54,469 bases of DNA from Candidatus Kaiserbacteria bacterium. GTDB taxonomy: Bacteria > Patescibacteriota > Minisyncoccia > Phycocordibacterales > JABAAK01. Position 1 is the first letter of the stretch, and each line of letters starts with the position of its first letter. The notes beneath the pieces are model-generated. The model did not search any database, was not told the DNA's origin, and saw only the letters and a list, made by a program, of their open reading frames with translations. The position numbers were made by a program, and so were the translations under genes. Location of the stretch: the NCBI GenBank assembly GCA_028820405.1, contig JAPPJI010000002.1, forward strand, positions 1-54,469, in the 5' to 3' direction. Positions 34,349 to 43,321 of this stretch are shown here, piece by piece.

Positions 34349-35137
34349 TCACAACCCTATGGTACCACGACCCTCTGTCCTGCTCATGTGCTCCGCAATC
34401 GCATACCAAACAGAAAACGGTATGTCTTCTGCACGACTTGCTGCACTGATATGGTGCTGACGAAGGAGATCAAGAACTTTTGTATCACCGGCAAACTTCT
34501 TCCCTATCTGCTTTCGCTTCTCCCGAAACGCAGTTTTGATAAGAGGGAAAAAGGCATCCCGGACATGTTGCGGCGGTGCATGAATGTCGGTGATGGTCAG
34601 AATCGCCGAAGCAACAGACGGTTGCGGAGAAAAAGCGGTCTTCGGAACTGTTTGCAGGAGTTTTGGTTTGCCGAACAGGTGAACCGAAAGCGAAAGCAGA
34701 GACGCCTTCCCATCACGCATCACAACACGTTCAGCAATCTCTTTTTGAACCATGAGTGCAACCGCCTGCGGCTGCTTCTCTGATGAGAGGAGGTGGCGAA
34801 GGAGCGAGCTGGTGAGGTAGTACGGTATGTTGGCAACGATGACATAGGGCGGTGTGAGGTGTTTCATCCACTCCTGATCGCGAACATCTCCTGCAACAAT
34901 GCGAACCTGACCGCTTGCAACTTCTTCCGCAAATCGGTTTTGTAATCCGTCAATAAGCGTTTTGTCCCGCTCAATTGCAAGCACGGAAGCTCCGGTGCGA
35001 AGCAGGTACGCCGTCAGTGCACCTTTCCCCGGACCAACCTCCACAACAAACACTTCCTTTGAAAGAGGGATTGCCTGCGAGAGAGACCGAAGTGCCGACG
35101 GTGATTTGAGAAAATGTTGTCCGAGTGGTGCACGCAT
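34349..35137 (-). CDS. rsmA: 16S rRNA dimethyladenosine transferase
   Basis: 262 residues; dimethylates two adjacent adenines in helix 45 of 16S rRNA. SAM motif I is VEVGPGKGALTAYLL (about 36-50), the catalytic NIPYYLTSSLL is at about 105, and the N-terminal LGQHFLKS is the family start. An in-frame GTG at 35152 overlaps the uvrD stop; the ATG at 35137 is preferred because the family begins there and TATAGT at 35153-35158 would leave it a very short leader. Confidence 0.93.
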   Translation of the reverse strand: MRAPLGQHFLKSPSALRSLSQAIPLSKEVFVVEVGPGKGALTAYLLRTGASVLAIERDKTLIDGLQNRFAEEVASGQVRIVAGDVRDQEWMKHLTPPYVIVANIPYYLTSSLLRHLLSSEKQPQAVALMVQKEIAERVVMRDGKASLLSLSVHLFGKPKLLQTVPKTAFSPQPSVASAILTITDIHAPPQHVRDAFFPLIKTAFREKRKQIGKKFAGDTKVLDLLRQHHISAASRAEDIPFSVWYAIAEHMSRTEGRGTIGL

Positions 35138-35145
35138 ACCGAATG

Positions 35146-37011
35146 TCACCACACTATATCATTCTCCGCCGTCGTAGCGTGTGAATGTTTCACGAGAAGC
35201 GGGTCAGGGATATCTGCGAGGAATGATGACGGCACCCGATTTTGGTACGAGCCGAATATACCGCGACGAGCGGTGTGAGAGAGGTAGAGGTGGTCCTTCG
35301 CTCTCGTCATTGCAACATAGAAGAGCCGCCGCTCTTCTTCAGGATCACCGGACCCGTCATCGTCACGCTGAAACGGAAACAACCCTTCCTCCATCCCTGA
35401 GACGAAGACACAGGGAAATTCAAGACCTTTCGCGGCATGCACCGTCATGAGCCGAACAGCATTTCTTTCCTGAATCCGCAAAGAGTCCTGTTCACCACTT
35501 AACGCAACCTCGGCGAGAAGTTCTGCGACCCCCTCTGTTCCGGAAAGATGAGAGAATCTATCGGCAAAAACGAGGAGTTCGCGAACTTCCCGCTGACGAT
35601 CTTCGTAATCATCAAAGGTTTTCTTCAAATATGATTCATAGTCAAGCACCTCATTGATCAGGAAATGCAGTGTTTCTGCAACAGTGTTCTTTTGTAAATG
35701 GTCAGATGTCCGTTCAATATCATTCCGCAGCCTTGCAACGAGCGATGCGGATCGTGAGGTAAGTTGATCTTCTTCACCATGAAACAGCCGCTCGAGTGTC
35801 TTGGCACCGATCCCCCGACGCGGTGCCCCTGCGGCACGGGTAAGTGCATCCTGTGAAGACGGGTTTTGTGTTAAGGTGAGGTACGCAAGCAGATCTTTGA
35901 CTTCACGACGATCAAAAAATCGGACACCGAGCACGGTGTACGGAACCTTCGCATGCAACATACCTGTCTCAAGTGCTCGCGACTGAAAATTAGCACGATA
36001 GAGAACGGCAATATCCTGATACAGCACACCGCTCCCGTGCAAACCGGTAATTGCCTGTGCAACCTGTGCCGCCTCATCCTCCTCACTGCCGCTGACTTCA
36101 AGAAGGGTAATCCGGTCTCCGCCGCCCCGGTGAGAGACAAGCTTCTTCTCCTGACGAAAATTATTTTTTGCAATAACCGCATTTGCCGCAGAGAGAATGG
36201 TGTCAGTTGACCGATAGTTTCTGGTGAGAAAAACTGTCTTCACAGGGCGATACTGCTCAGCAAATGAGAGCATGGTGTGAATACTCGCACCACGCCATGA
36301 ATAGATTGTCTGATCCGTGTCACCAACCGCAATGATGTAGGCATTATCCCCCTTCACCATTTTAACGAGGGTGTTTTGTATGCGATCCGTGTCCTGAAAC
36401 TCGTCAACGAGGATGTATGCATACCGCGACGATACCATCTCCCGAACAGCCGGCTGCTCTCGCAGAAGACGGATGGTATGAAGGATAAGGTCATCAAAAT
36501 CAACCGCTTTCTCCCGGTGAAGTGCTTCGGCATATTGAGGGAGGAGCTGCTGCACATATTCATGAATCGGGTCTGATTCAGAAGGCTCAATAAGCCCTGT
36601 CTTTATCTTCCCTATCATATTCTGCATGACACTCGGTGTGTACTCCCGCACCGCCCGGTCACGCATAAGCTGCCTTACGATCGTTCGGCAGGCACTCCGG
36701 TCAAGAACAACAAACGTTGGTGACAGACCGGCTTCTGTCGGAAATTCTTTTAGAAGTGAGAAACAAAAAGCATGGAACGTACCGATAAAAGGGGGCTTGG
36801 TGTCGCACCGGGATCGAATACGGTCACGCATTTCATCTGCCGCCTTGTTGGTAAAGGTAAGAGCAAGAATATTCTGAGCAGGAACACCACTTTTGAGTAA
36901 GTGGGCTATTTTTTCGATAAGCACATGAGTCTTCCCCGTTCCTGCACCTGCAACGATGAGCATTGATGTGTTCAATGCCTGCACTGCTTCTGCCTGCTCA
37001 TCGTTTAACAT
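35146..37011 (-). CDS. uvrD: UvrD/PcrA-type superfamily 1 DNA helicase
   Basis: 621 residues, on the short side for UvrD/PcrA (about 700). Motif I is VAGAGTGKTHVL (about 20), Ia is ALTFTNKAADEM, II is ILVDEFQDTD (about 220), III is VGDTDQTIYSWRGA, IV is TRNYRST, V is VMTVHAAKGLEFP-like (RLMTVHAAKGLEFP) and VI is YVAMTRAKDHLYL. It unwinds DNA 3'-5' in repair or replication restart. TATAAT (37019-37024) ends 7 nt before the ATG. Confidence 0.95.
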   Translation of the reverse strand: MLNDEQAEAVQALNTSMLIVAGAGTGKTHVLIEKIAHLLKSGVPAQNILALTFTNKAADEMRDRIRSRCDTKPPFIGTFHAFCFSLLKEFPTEAGLSPTFVVLDRSACRTIVRQLMRDRAVREYTPSVMQNMIGKIKTGLIEPSESDPIHEYVQQLLPQYAEALHREKAVDFDDLILHTIRLLREQPAVREMVSSRYAYILVDEFQDTDRIQNTLVKMVKGDNAYIIAVGDTDQTIYSWRGASIHTMLSFAEQYRPVKTVFLTRNYRSTDTILSAANAVIAKNNFRQEKKLVSHRGGGDRITLLEVSGSEEDEAAQVAQAITGLHGSGVLYQDIAVLYRANFQSRALETGMLHAKVPYTVLGVRFFDRREVKDLLAYLTLTQNPSSQDALTRAAGAPRRGIGAKTLERLFHGEEDQLTSRSASLVARLRNDIERTSDHLQKNTVAETLHFLINEVLDYESYLKKTFDDYEDRQREVRELLVFADRFSHLSGTEGVAELLAEVALSGEQDSLRIQERNAVRLMTVHAAKGLEFPCVFVSGMEEGLFPFQRDDDGSGDPEEERRLFYVAMTRAKDHLYLSHTARRGIFGSYQNRVPSSFLADIPDPLLVKHSHATTAENDIVW

Positions 37012-37080
37012 GTCTCAAATTATACGCACACTTGTGGATTACACAACGTGTTTGTTATTACCACGGTACAATACATAACT

Positions 37081-37251
37081 ATGGTAGGCAATGTGAAAGA
37101 GAAACACCTGACACCACTGCAAGTTGTCACCCTCTCACTCCTTGCACTCGTCGCGTTCGGTGTTGGTATCAGTGCAATAGGTACCGACAGTGAAATTCGT
37201 CAACCGAGCAGCACCCTGTTTGATAACTCACAAACCGTTTCCATTCTATAG
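37081..37251 (+). CDS. small single-span membrane protein
   Basis: 56 residues from the ATG at 37081; TACAAT (37067-37072) ends 8 nt upstream. One membrane helix (about 13-31, VVTLSLLALVAFGVGISAIG), short cytoplasmic basic N-terminus and polar C-terminus. It is divergent from uvrD and its 3' end overlaps the convergent 37246 gene by 6 nt. No family was recognised. Confidence 0.55.
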   Translation: MVGNVKEKHLTPLQVVTLSLLALVAFGVGISAIGTDSEIRQPSSTLFDNSQTVSIL

Positions 37252-38760
37252 CCCGATAGTGTTTGACTGCCTGATGCGCTCATTCACCCGCTCAACGAGA
37301 GTGATATCGCCGACAATGAAGACAAGAGTTGATCGATCAAAGAAATAGTAGATCACATCAGTGCGGCTGCTTTCGTGTCGCAACACCCGAACATCCTTGT
37401 TGTCAACGACAAGAGGCTGTACCGACACGTTCACCGGATTTGCTTCACTGATCATGCCCGGGAACAGGTTCTGGAATGCACTCATTATCTGCGACTCCCA
37501 ATTTAATATCCAGACAAGCGTATCGCTATAGTTTTTAACGGGGACGACAAAAATACCGTTCGCTTCGTTCCGATCAGTGTAGTTTCCGATAAAATAGTAG
37601 TTGCCTAACGTATTTTGCAATCCTCTCGGCATTGATACGGAAAACGTCTGAAGAAGTCCGGAAAGATCAATCTGTGTTCGTTCTGACTCTTGTGTGACAT
37701 ACGGCACATACTTCGTCACCAGATCATTGCGACTCCGCTTGCGGGCAATGCTTTCCCAGCTTTCAGTTGACAGAGAAACATCAATCGGCAGTAACTCGTC
37801 ACGAACAAGAATATCAGGTACCGCTGAAGATGCTTCCGGCAGGGTGATAACCGGCGGTTCCTCACCACTGAACGTCACTGACGCGACGATGAAAACCATG
37901 AACCCGAGCACAACTGCAACAAAAACAATGGCGATGAGATTCTGCTTCTTTATCAACGGACTCGCCGGCGTGTTCGGATCATAGGATCGCACATCCCGCG
38001 CTTCAAGTCCGAGCTGCTGAAGTGATACTTTCTTTTTTGAAAAATCTTTCCATGCCTTTCGGATAGACTCTTTCTCAACAACTTCTTCCTGTTTTTGCTG
38101 CAGTTCACTCCGACGCTCTTCACTGACAGGATTCTGTTTTTCTTTACGAAGACGGCTAAAAATCCCCTGCTTCGGCTCCTGCTGCTTTGCCACACCGACA
38201 ATATCTTCAGTCGGATCAACCTCCGGCGGTCCTTCAACAGCACCCGCCCCAAGGTTTTCGCGATCCCTTTTTTGATCGGGAATGTCGGCAACCGGCACCG
38301 GCGGTGAACCTGACACCTCTTCCGGCTTCTCCTTTTCCGCACTGTCTGCTACCTGCTGTGGAAACATTGCGGTTTGTGGCGGTTTGCCTTCAGTACCTTC
38401 CTTCTGCTCTTCAGGAACAGGCGGTGCATGCGGATCAAGGTATGCAAGAGCACCGGAGACCGTGTTATCAATTTGCTGACGGTCAAAATCACGAGCCACT
38501 GACTCGGTATTGTCCTTTTTTCTCCGAAACCCCTGCAAGAATGAGCGCTTTCGATCTTTCAGGACGAGAGACTCTTTCATCAGATCCTGCATCTTTCGCC
38601 GATACTCCTCCTGTGCCTTTTTCTTTTCCTCCATCTCTTTGACAAGGATCTGTCTCAAATCTCCCCCGCCTTTTGTTTGTGCGACAGAGTACACGTCACC
38701 TTCATAGGTACGAAGAATAGGAATGGAAACAGGGGCTCCGTCTTTGTTGTCGGCCGCCAT
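37246..38760 (-). CDS. single-span membrane protein with long charged N-terminal region
   Basis: 504 residues. Residues 1-270 are cytoplasmic, charged and Pro/Glu/Lys-rich with coiled-coil stretches (EMEEKKKAQEEYRRKMQDL). One membrane helix (about 278-300, LIAIVFVAVVLGFMVFIVAS) precedes a folded extracytoplasmic domain of about 200 residues ending STLVFIVGDITLVERVNERI. No family is named; this anchor-plus-outer-domain plan is common among uncharacterised CPR envelope proteins. TATCAT (38768-38773) ends 7 nt before the ATG. Confidence 0.7.
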   Translation of the reverse strand: MAADNKDGAPVSIPILRTYEGDVYSVAQTKGGGDLRQILVKEMEEKKKAQEEYRRKMQDLMKESLVLKDRKRSFLQGFRRKKDNTESVARDFDRQQIDNTVSGALAYLDPHAPPVPEEQKEGTEGKPPQTAMFPQQVADSAEKEKPEEVSGSPPVPVADIPDQKRDRENLGAGAVEGPPEVDPTEDIVGVAKQQEPKQGIFSRLRKEKQNPVSEERRSELQQKQEEVVEKESIRKAWKDFSKKKVSLQQLGLEARDVRSYDPNTPASPLIKKQNLIAIVFVAVVLGFMVFIVASVTFSGEEPPVITLPEASSAVPDILVRDELLPIDVSLSTESWESIARKRSRNDLVTKYVPYVTQESERTQIDLSGLLQTFSVSMPRGLQNTLGNYYFIGNYTDRNEANGIFVVPVKNYSDTLVWILNWESQIMSAFQNLFPGMISEANPVNVSVQPLVVDNKDVRVLRHESSRTDVIYYFFDRSTLVFIVGDITLVERVNERIRQSNTIGL

Positions 38761-38792
38761 CTTTCATATGATACCCCACAACGACACCTCCG

Positions 38793-40967
38793 TTACCGAT
38801 TCCCTCGCCGTCCGCGACGACTTGATCGCTTTTTGGTGTGATTGGTAGGTGCAGCATGCTTGTTCGACTCTTTCGGAACAACATTGTCAAAGAATGTCGG
38901 ATCACGATCCTTGACGCTCAAGGCAATGCGACCGTCAGGCCGCACCTCTTTGACAACAACCGGCACAACATCCCCGACAGAGAGAACGCTTTCAACAGTA
39001 TCAATGTGCGTGGGAGAGAGTTCCGAAACGTGCACCATACCGTCCTTCGTCGGTGTCAGTTCAACAAAGGCACCAAAATCTCTCACCGTCTTTACCGCTC
39101 CGTCGAAGGTGTCCCCCACTTCAACCGGACTCGTAATTTCCTGTATTCTCTGTTTCGCGACAGATACCGCTTCCTGAGAACCGGCTATCGTCACCGTACC
39201 GTCGTCTTCAACATCAATACTGTCGACACCAGAATCAGTACGAATGGTGTTAATTGTTTTCCCGCCGGTGCCGATGATCATGCCTATCATGTCAGGGTTG
39301 ATTGAAAGTGTTGCAAGGTGCGGTGCATGTTGTGAGAGAGAATCCCGCGGCACCGCTATTTCATTAGTAATTGTTTCAAGAATGGCATGCCGTGCCGACT
39401 TTGCCCGATCAAGTGCCTCCGTGAGTATCGGGATAGTGATGCCGTTAATTTTGACATCCATCTGAATAGCGGTGATACCGCTCCTCGTACCCGCAACTTT
39501 GAAATCCATGTCACCGTGATGATCCTCCGGTCCCTGAATGTCGGTGAGAACAACAGACTTGTCGCCCCGCTGCATCAGTCCAATCGCAATACCGGCAACC
39601 GGCTCTTTGATCGGAACACCGCCATCCATCAGTGCAAGGGTTGAGGCACAGACCGATCCCATAGAAGTTGATCCGTTTGACGCAAAACATTCCGAGACAA
39701 GCCGCATTGTGTACGGAAACTCATCTTGCGACGGCAGAACACCGCGCAGTGCCTTCTCAGCGAGCGCACCGTGACCAATCTCCCGACGTTTCGGACTGCC
39801 AACACGACCGGTCTCACCGCTTGAGTACGGCGGGAAGTTGTAGTGATGCATGAATCGCTCATCCCGGTCCGGATCTTCAACGGTATTGAGCATGAGGGCA
39901 TCTCCGGGACTGCCGAGGGTGAGGGCGGTGAAAACATGGGTGCCGCCGCGATAGAAGATGCCGCTTCCGTGCAGTCGAGAAGAGACGCCTCCCGCCTGAG
40001 CATAGAGCGGACGAACCTCGTCGACACCGCGCCCGTCAGCACGACGCCCGTTGTCAATCGCTTCGTCGTGAATGATCGTATCAGCAACGTTTTCAAAATG
40101 TTCAAGTGCAACAGAGAGGTCATCACTGCAGTCGGATTCGGTAAACTTCTTAACCCACGATTCCCGAACTGACGACATCTTCTGGTCAGGAGAAAACAGT
40201 GCGTTGTGCAGGTTTGGGCGAATCGATGACTCAAAAATCCGTTCCGCTTCGTCAGAGAGTTTCGGCGGCTCAACCGCCATTTTTTCTTTTCCAATCTCAC
40301 GAATAATCTCTTCCTGGAATGTCTGCAGTGTTTTAATGTGCGAGAGTGCTGATTCACCTACGGTAACAACTGATTCTTCGGAAATACCGACTCCTTCAGC
40401 TTCAATCATGGTAATGACATCACCGGTTCCGCAGAGGAGAATATGGCTGTCCATACGTTTTGCACGGTCAAACGGTGTAAAGAGGGTCCAATCGTTACCG
40501 CTTCCTGAGAGACGAACACCGCCCACCGGACCGTTCCACGGGATGCGGGAGATACCGAGAGCGAGTGAGGTGCCGAGCAGTGCAAGGGTGTCCGGATTGT
40601 ACGTACCGAATGAAAGCACCGTTGCAATGATCTGCACTTCACGACGAAGCCCCTTCGGAAAGAGCGGACGAATGGTTCGATCAATAATACGGGCATTGAG
40701 CACCGCTTCCTGTGACGGACGACCCTCACGACGAACAAAACGGCTCCCAAGAATTGCACCGACAGAATAGAAGCGTTCTTCAAAGTCGACAGAGAGCGGG
40801 AAATAATCCTGTGTTGCCTCATGGTCTGACATCATTGCGGTGACAAAGACAACCGTGTCCCCTGCCTCAACAAGCACTGCACCATCGGCTTGGTCGGCAA
40901 GATCGGTTATGGTTGCAGTTATGGTTGTTCCGTCAATATCAACGGTATATGTTTTTTTCTCTTGCAT
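38793..40967 (-). CDS. pnp: polyribonucleotide nucleotidyltransferase
   Basis: 724 residues; phosphorolytic 3'-5' exoribonuclease of the RNA degradosome. Two RNase PH domains are visible (FEERFYSVGAILGSRFVRREGRP near the N-terminus; GSTSMGSVCASTLALMDGG and DIQGPEDHHGDMDFKVAG in the second). A KH domain (MIGMIIGTGGKTIN) and a C-terminal S1 domain (VGDTFDGAVKTVRDFGAFVEL) follow, with a basic tail. It is in a run with rpsO and a NYN-domain gene, the classic rpsO-pnp neighbourhood with an insertion. Confidence 0.97.
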   Translation of the reverse strand: MQEKKTYTVDIDGTTITATITDLADQADGAVLVEAGDTVVFVTAMMSDHEATQDYFPLSVDFEERFYSVGAILGSRFVRREGRPSQEAVLNARIIDRTIRPLFPKGLRREVQIIATVLSFGTYNPDTLALLGTSLALGISRIPWNGPVGGVRLSGSGNDWTLFTPFDRAKRMDSHILLCGTGDVITMIEAEGVGISEESVVTVGESALSHIKTLQTFQEEIIREIGKEKMAVEPPKLSDEAERIFESSIRPNLHNALFSPDQKMSSVRESWVKKFTESDCSDDLSVALEHFENVADTIIHDEAIDNGRRADGRGVDEVRPLYAQAGGVSSRLHGSGIFYRGGTHVFTALTLGSPGDALMLNTVEDPDRDERFMHHYNFPPYSSGETGRVGSPKRREIGHGALAEKALRGVLPSQDEFPYTMRLVSECFASNGSTSMGSVCASTLALMDGGVPIKEPVAGIAIGLMQRGDKSVVLTDIQGPEDHHGDMDFKVAGTRSGITAIQMDVKINGITIPILTEALDRAKSARHAILETITNEIAVPRDSLSQHAPHLATLSINPDMIGMIIGTGGKTINTIRTDSGVDSIDVEDDGTVTIAGSQEAVSVAKQRIQEITSPVEVGDTFDGAVKTVRDFGAFVELTPTKDGMVHVSELSPTHIDTVESVLSVGDVVPVVVKEVRPDGRIALSVKDRDPTFFDNVVPKESNKHAAPTNHTKKRSSRRGRRGNR

Positions 40968-40975
40968 GGTTATGG

Positions 40976-41482
40976 CTATATGCGGATAAGGTACTTTCGT
41001 GCTGACGAGCAGAGATCAGTGAAATCGTCTGCAACGCCGACAAGGCGTTGTGAACACGTTTTTCCAAACGCAACCACTTCAACCTGACACCCGAATTTTT
41101 TTACATACTCAAGTGCCGGAACAAAATCACCGTCGCCGGAGACAAGGGCAATCACATCAAGTTTCGGTGCAAGGCTCACTATGTCGACAGCAAGACCGAC
41201 ATCCCAGTCAGCTTTCTTTGCATTGTCACTGAAAATCTGCAGATCCTTACTCTTCGTCTCAATCCCCATGTTAACGAGTGCATCGAGAAATGCAGTTTCA
41301 TCTCCTGACTCGGTGCGGATAACATATGCAATCGCCCGGATGAGGGTTCGTTCAGAAACGATGTTTTTTACCACCGATTCAAAGTTTACCCGTGCGTCAT
41401 ACAGATTTTTTGCACTGTGATAAAGGTTTTGTACGTCCAAAAAGACTCCAACGCGCTGATTCGCGTGTTTAATAACAGTCAT
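40976..41482 (-). CDS. NYN-domain (LabA/DUF88-like) putative ribonuclease
   Basis: 168 residues with the PIN-like NYN fold. Acidic catalytic-type residues are in VGVFLDVQNLYHSA (Asp about 13), KKADWDVGLAVDIVS (Asp about 85 and 92) and ALVSGDGDFVPALEYV (Asp about 117 and 119). Members are predicted endoribonucleases in RNA processing. Location directly before pnp (8 bp gap) and after rpsO suggests a job with PNPase in RNA turnover. Confidence 0.85.
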   Translation of the reverse strand: MTVIKHANQRVGVFLDVQNLYHSAKNLYDARVNFESVVKNIVSERTLIRAIAYVIRTESGDETAFLDALVNMGIETKSKDLQIFSDNAKKADWDVGLAVDIVSLAPKLDVIALVSGDGDFVPALEYVKKFGCQVEVVAFGKTCSQRLVGVADDFTDLCSSARKYLIRI

Positions 41483-41539
41483 ACGTTATATAAAAATGTA
41501 TAGAAATAATGTACAAATAGTCAAAACAGTTGTTCTTCA

Positions 41540-41806
41540 CTATCCTCGCAATGCCAACTTTTTCACAATTGTGTCATACGCCTCCTGACTTACCTGCTTC
41601 AGGTATGACAAGTGCTTACGTCGTTTTGAAACAAGACCGACAAGCCCACGCCGAGCGTGCAGATCTTTTCGATTCTGCTTCAGGTGATCATCAAGTTTTT
41701 TAATACGTGCCGTCAGGACAGAAACCTGCACAGCAGACGATCCGGTATCTTGCTCACTGTTTTGAACTGTTGCGATACTTGTTTGTTTTTCTTCTTTTGT
41801 AAGCAC
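41540..41806 (-). CDS. rpsO: 30S ribosomal protein S15
   Basis: 88 residues from a GTG at 41806, the normal S15 length. It contains VSVLTARIKKLDDHLKQNRKD and RRGLVGLVSKRRKHLSYLK, the conserved rRNA-binding core; it ends KLALRG. TATACT (41813-41818) ends exactly 6 nt before the GTG, which decides the start over upstream frames and implies a leaderless mRNA. S15 binds 16S rRNA helices 20-22. Confidence 0.96.
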   Translation of the reverse strand: MLTKEEKQTSIATVQNSEQDTGSSAVQVSVLTARIKKLDDHLKQNRKDLHARRGLVGLVSKRRKHLSYLKQVSQEAYDTIVKKLALRG

Positions 41807-41856
41807 AAGGGTAGTATAGCGGTTTACCAAAAAGATGTACAACCATTTTCTTCTGC

Positions 41857-41896
41857 AAAAAAAAACGGGCTGGCTCAACAAGATGTGAACCAGCCC
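41857..41896 (-). terminator. intrinsic terminator of the small RNA
   Basis: GGGCTGG and CCAGCCC pair with a 16-nt loop and are followed by G and nine T on the minus strand. It separates the upstream unit from rpsO. The same GGGCTGG/CCAGCCC core recurs in the hairpin at 41991-42025. Confidence 0.85.
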
Positions 41897-42083
41897 TTTC
41901 TCACCACTAACCTATGAAGGAAATGTGAGGAAAGACGTGTCTCGCCCAACCTCCTTTGCACAATACCAGTAAAAAACCATTAGTAAAGGCGGGGGCTGGT
42001 CTAGTGGAGAGTCAGACCAGCCCCCTAAGTAAGGGAGACGGCATGGGGCAGGAACGGGAGTTTCCCATCATCCCCCACTACCT
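41857..42083 (-). ncRNA. predicted structured small RNA
   Basis: Minus-strand unit with a promoter (TTGACT, 18-bp spacer, TATTAT; 42090-42119) and a strong terminator at 41857-41896, and no credible gene between. From 5' to 3': a hairpin with a symmetric internal loop (about 42045-42075, GGGG / GGGA-AAC-TCCC / CCCC), a perfect 12-bp hairpin (GGGGGCTGGTCT with AGACCAGCCCCC, 41991-42025), a single-stranded linker with an unused AAAGGAGG, and the terminator hairpin. Predicted length is about 225 nt. It does not show the conserved signatures of RNase P RNA, tmRNA or SRP RNA. 6S-like function cannot be excluded. Confidence 0.55.
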
Positions 42084-42089
42084 ACTGTC

Positions 42090-42119
42090 ATAATACAACC
42101 ACCCATGGTCGTAAGTCAA
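42090..42119 (-). promoter_or_regulatory. promoter of the small RNA
   Basis: TTGACT (42114-42119) and TATTAT (42090-42095) on the minus strand, 18-bp spacer. Expected start near 42083. Confidence 0.6.
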
Positions 42120-42137
42120 TATCCTGAAATCTAAGTT

Positions 42138-42178
42138 CAAGAAACTAACCCGCCTACATATTATAATGTAGACGGGTT
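42138..42178 (-). terminator. intrinsic terminator
   Basis: On the minus strand AACCCGTCTACAT and ATGTAGGCGGGTT form a 13-bp stem (one T-G pair) with a 6-nt loop. The following tract AGTTTCTT is only moderately T-rich. It lies 4 bp after the 37-residue peptide gene. Confidence 0.7.
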
Positions 42179-42182
42179 CTTA

Positions 42183-42296
42183 CTACTGAACGACGTGTAC
42201 TGCGACCGGCATGCCCGCAAAAAGCAGGATGATTGTCGCGGCTGAGAGTACGAGTACGGTTTTCCCCGCCGTACTCAGTGTATGCCACCTCCTCAT
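42183..42296 (-). CDS. 37-residue membrane peptide
   Basis: The ATG at 42296 is preceded by AAGGAGGTGG, a very strong Shine-Dalgarno. Basic N-terminus (MRRWHTLSTAGK) then one membrane helix (VLVLSAATIILLFAGMPVAVHV). An own promoter (ATGACA/TATAAT, 42333-42361) and terminator make it a complete unit. It is of the same design and size as the peptide at 20985-21098. Could be a membrane regulator or a type I toxin-like peptide; no antisense RNA is evident. Confidence 0.65.
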   Translation of the reverse strand: MRRWHTLSTAGKTVLVLSAATIILLFAGMPVAVHVVQ

Positions 42297-42332
42297 AGCC
42301 ACCTCCTTGTATGGTGATAGGGGTCTGCTTGG

Positions 42333-42361
42333 ATTATACAACGACTTATACACTTTGTCAT
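42333..42361 (-). promoter_or_regulatory. promoter of the 37-residue peptide gene
   Basis: On the minus strand ATGACA (42356-42361) and TATAAT (42333-42338) with a 17-bp spacer. It is back to back with the TATACT box (42374-42379) of the divergent recombinase gene. Confidence 0.7.
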
Positions 42362-42385
42362 CTTTCTCCTTGGTATACTTGATAT

Positions 42386-43276
42386 ATGAATTTCGCACAG
42401 GCGAAACAGCGGTTCCTTGAACATATTGAACTCGGACTCGGTCGGTCGGTCAGAACGGTGGAGAACTATGACCGCTATCTCACCTATTTTGCACACACCG
42501 CTGATATTAAGAACATTGCTGACATTACCATCCCCGCCGTCCACCAGTTCCGTCTCCGGATAAGCAGGGAAAAAGGAATAAAAAAGGTGACGCAAAACTA
42601 CTACCTCGTCGCCCTGCGAATGTTTTTGAAATTTCTTGAGTCACAGGGAGAAGTATGCCTCTCTCCCAGCTCAATTGACCTCGCTAAAACCGGTATGCGA
42701 GAAATTGATGTTATCACCACAAGCGAACTGAAGCGCATCCTCGACACACAGCCGAAGGAAAGTCTGAACGATATTCGTGACACTGCCATCATTCAAACCC
42801 TGTTTTCAACAGGAATGCGTGTTTCTGAACTGGTGTCACTTCAACGAGATCTTGATCTTCGGGAAAAAGAAGTCACGGTACGAGGAAAGGGGGAGAAGGT
42901 GCGCACTGTTTTCTTCTCGGACATCGCTATTCAAGCAATTCGAGACTATCGAAGCAGGCGACAGGATATGGAACAGGCACTCTTTGTGGGGAAAAAAGGA
43001 ACCTCACTGACCACACGGTCGGTTGAAAGAATTGTTGCCAAGCGGGCCCGCCAGGCCGGTATTGCAAAAAAGGTGACACCTCATGTTCTTCGCCACATGT
43101 TTGCCACTACCCTCCTGTCAAACGGTGCGGACATCCGTGCTGTCCAGGAAATGCTCGGACATGCACATATCGCAACAACACAAATCTACACACATGTTTC
43201 AAACAAACGACTCCGTGACATGCATCGGTCATTTCACGGACTGCAAAACCCAAAAACCCGAGGTCCCGAGATCTAA
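42386..43276 (+). CDS. tyrosine recombinase of the XerC/XerD family
   Basis: 296 residues. An N-terminal SAM-like core-binding domain (about 1-90) is followed by the catalytic domain with Arg in TGMRVSELVSLQ, Lys in VRGKGEKVRT, His-xx-Arg in TPHVLRHMFATTLL, His in LGHAHIATTQ and nucleophile Tyr in IYTHVS. The size and lack of a nearby element suggest the housekeeping dimer-resolution enzyme acting at dif. Many CPR genomes carry a single Xer. TATACT ends 6 nt before the ATG. Confidence 0.92.
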   Translation: MNFAQAKQRFLEHIELGLGRSVRTVENYDRYLTYFAHTADIKNIADITIPAVHQFRLRISREKGIKKVTQNYYLVALRMFLKFLESQGEVCLSPSSIDLAKTGMREIDVITTSELKRILDTQPKESLNDIRDTAIIQTLFSTGMRVSELVSLQRDLDLREKEVTVRGKGEKVRTVFFSDIAIQAIRDYRSRRQDMEQALFVGKKGTSLTTRSVERIVAKRARQAGIAKKVTPHVLRHMFATTLLSNGADIRAVQEMLGHAHIATTQIYTHVSNKRLRDMHRSFHGLQNPKTRGPEI

Positions 43277-43321
43277 GCACCTCCTATTTCTTTTTCAGCG
43301 AGAGACGATACAATACAAACG

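Noticed and set aside
41900-41975. 22-codon frame within the small RNA unit (starts MVFYWYCAKE)
   Set aside because: No Shine-Dalgarno before its ATG; AAAGGAGG lies inside it. More likely part of the RNA.
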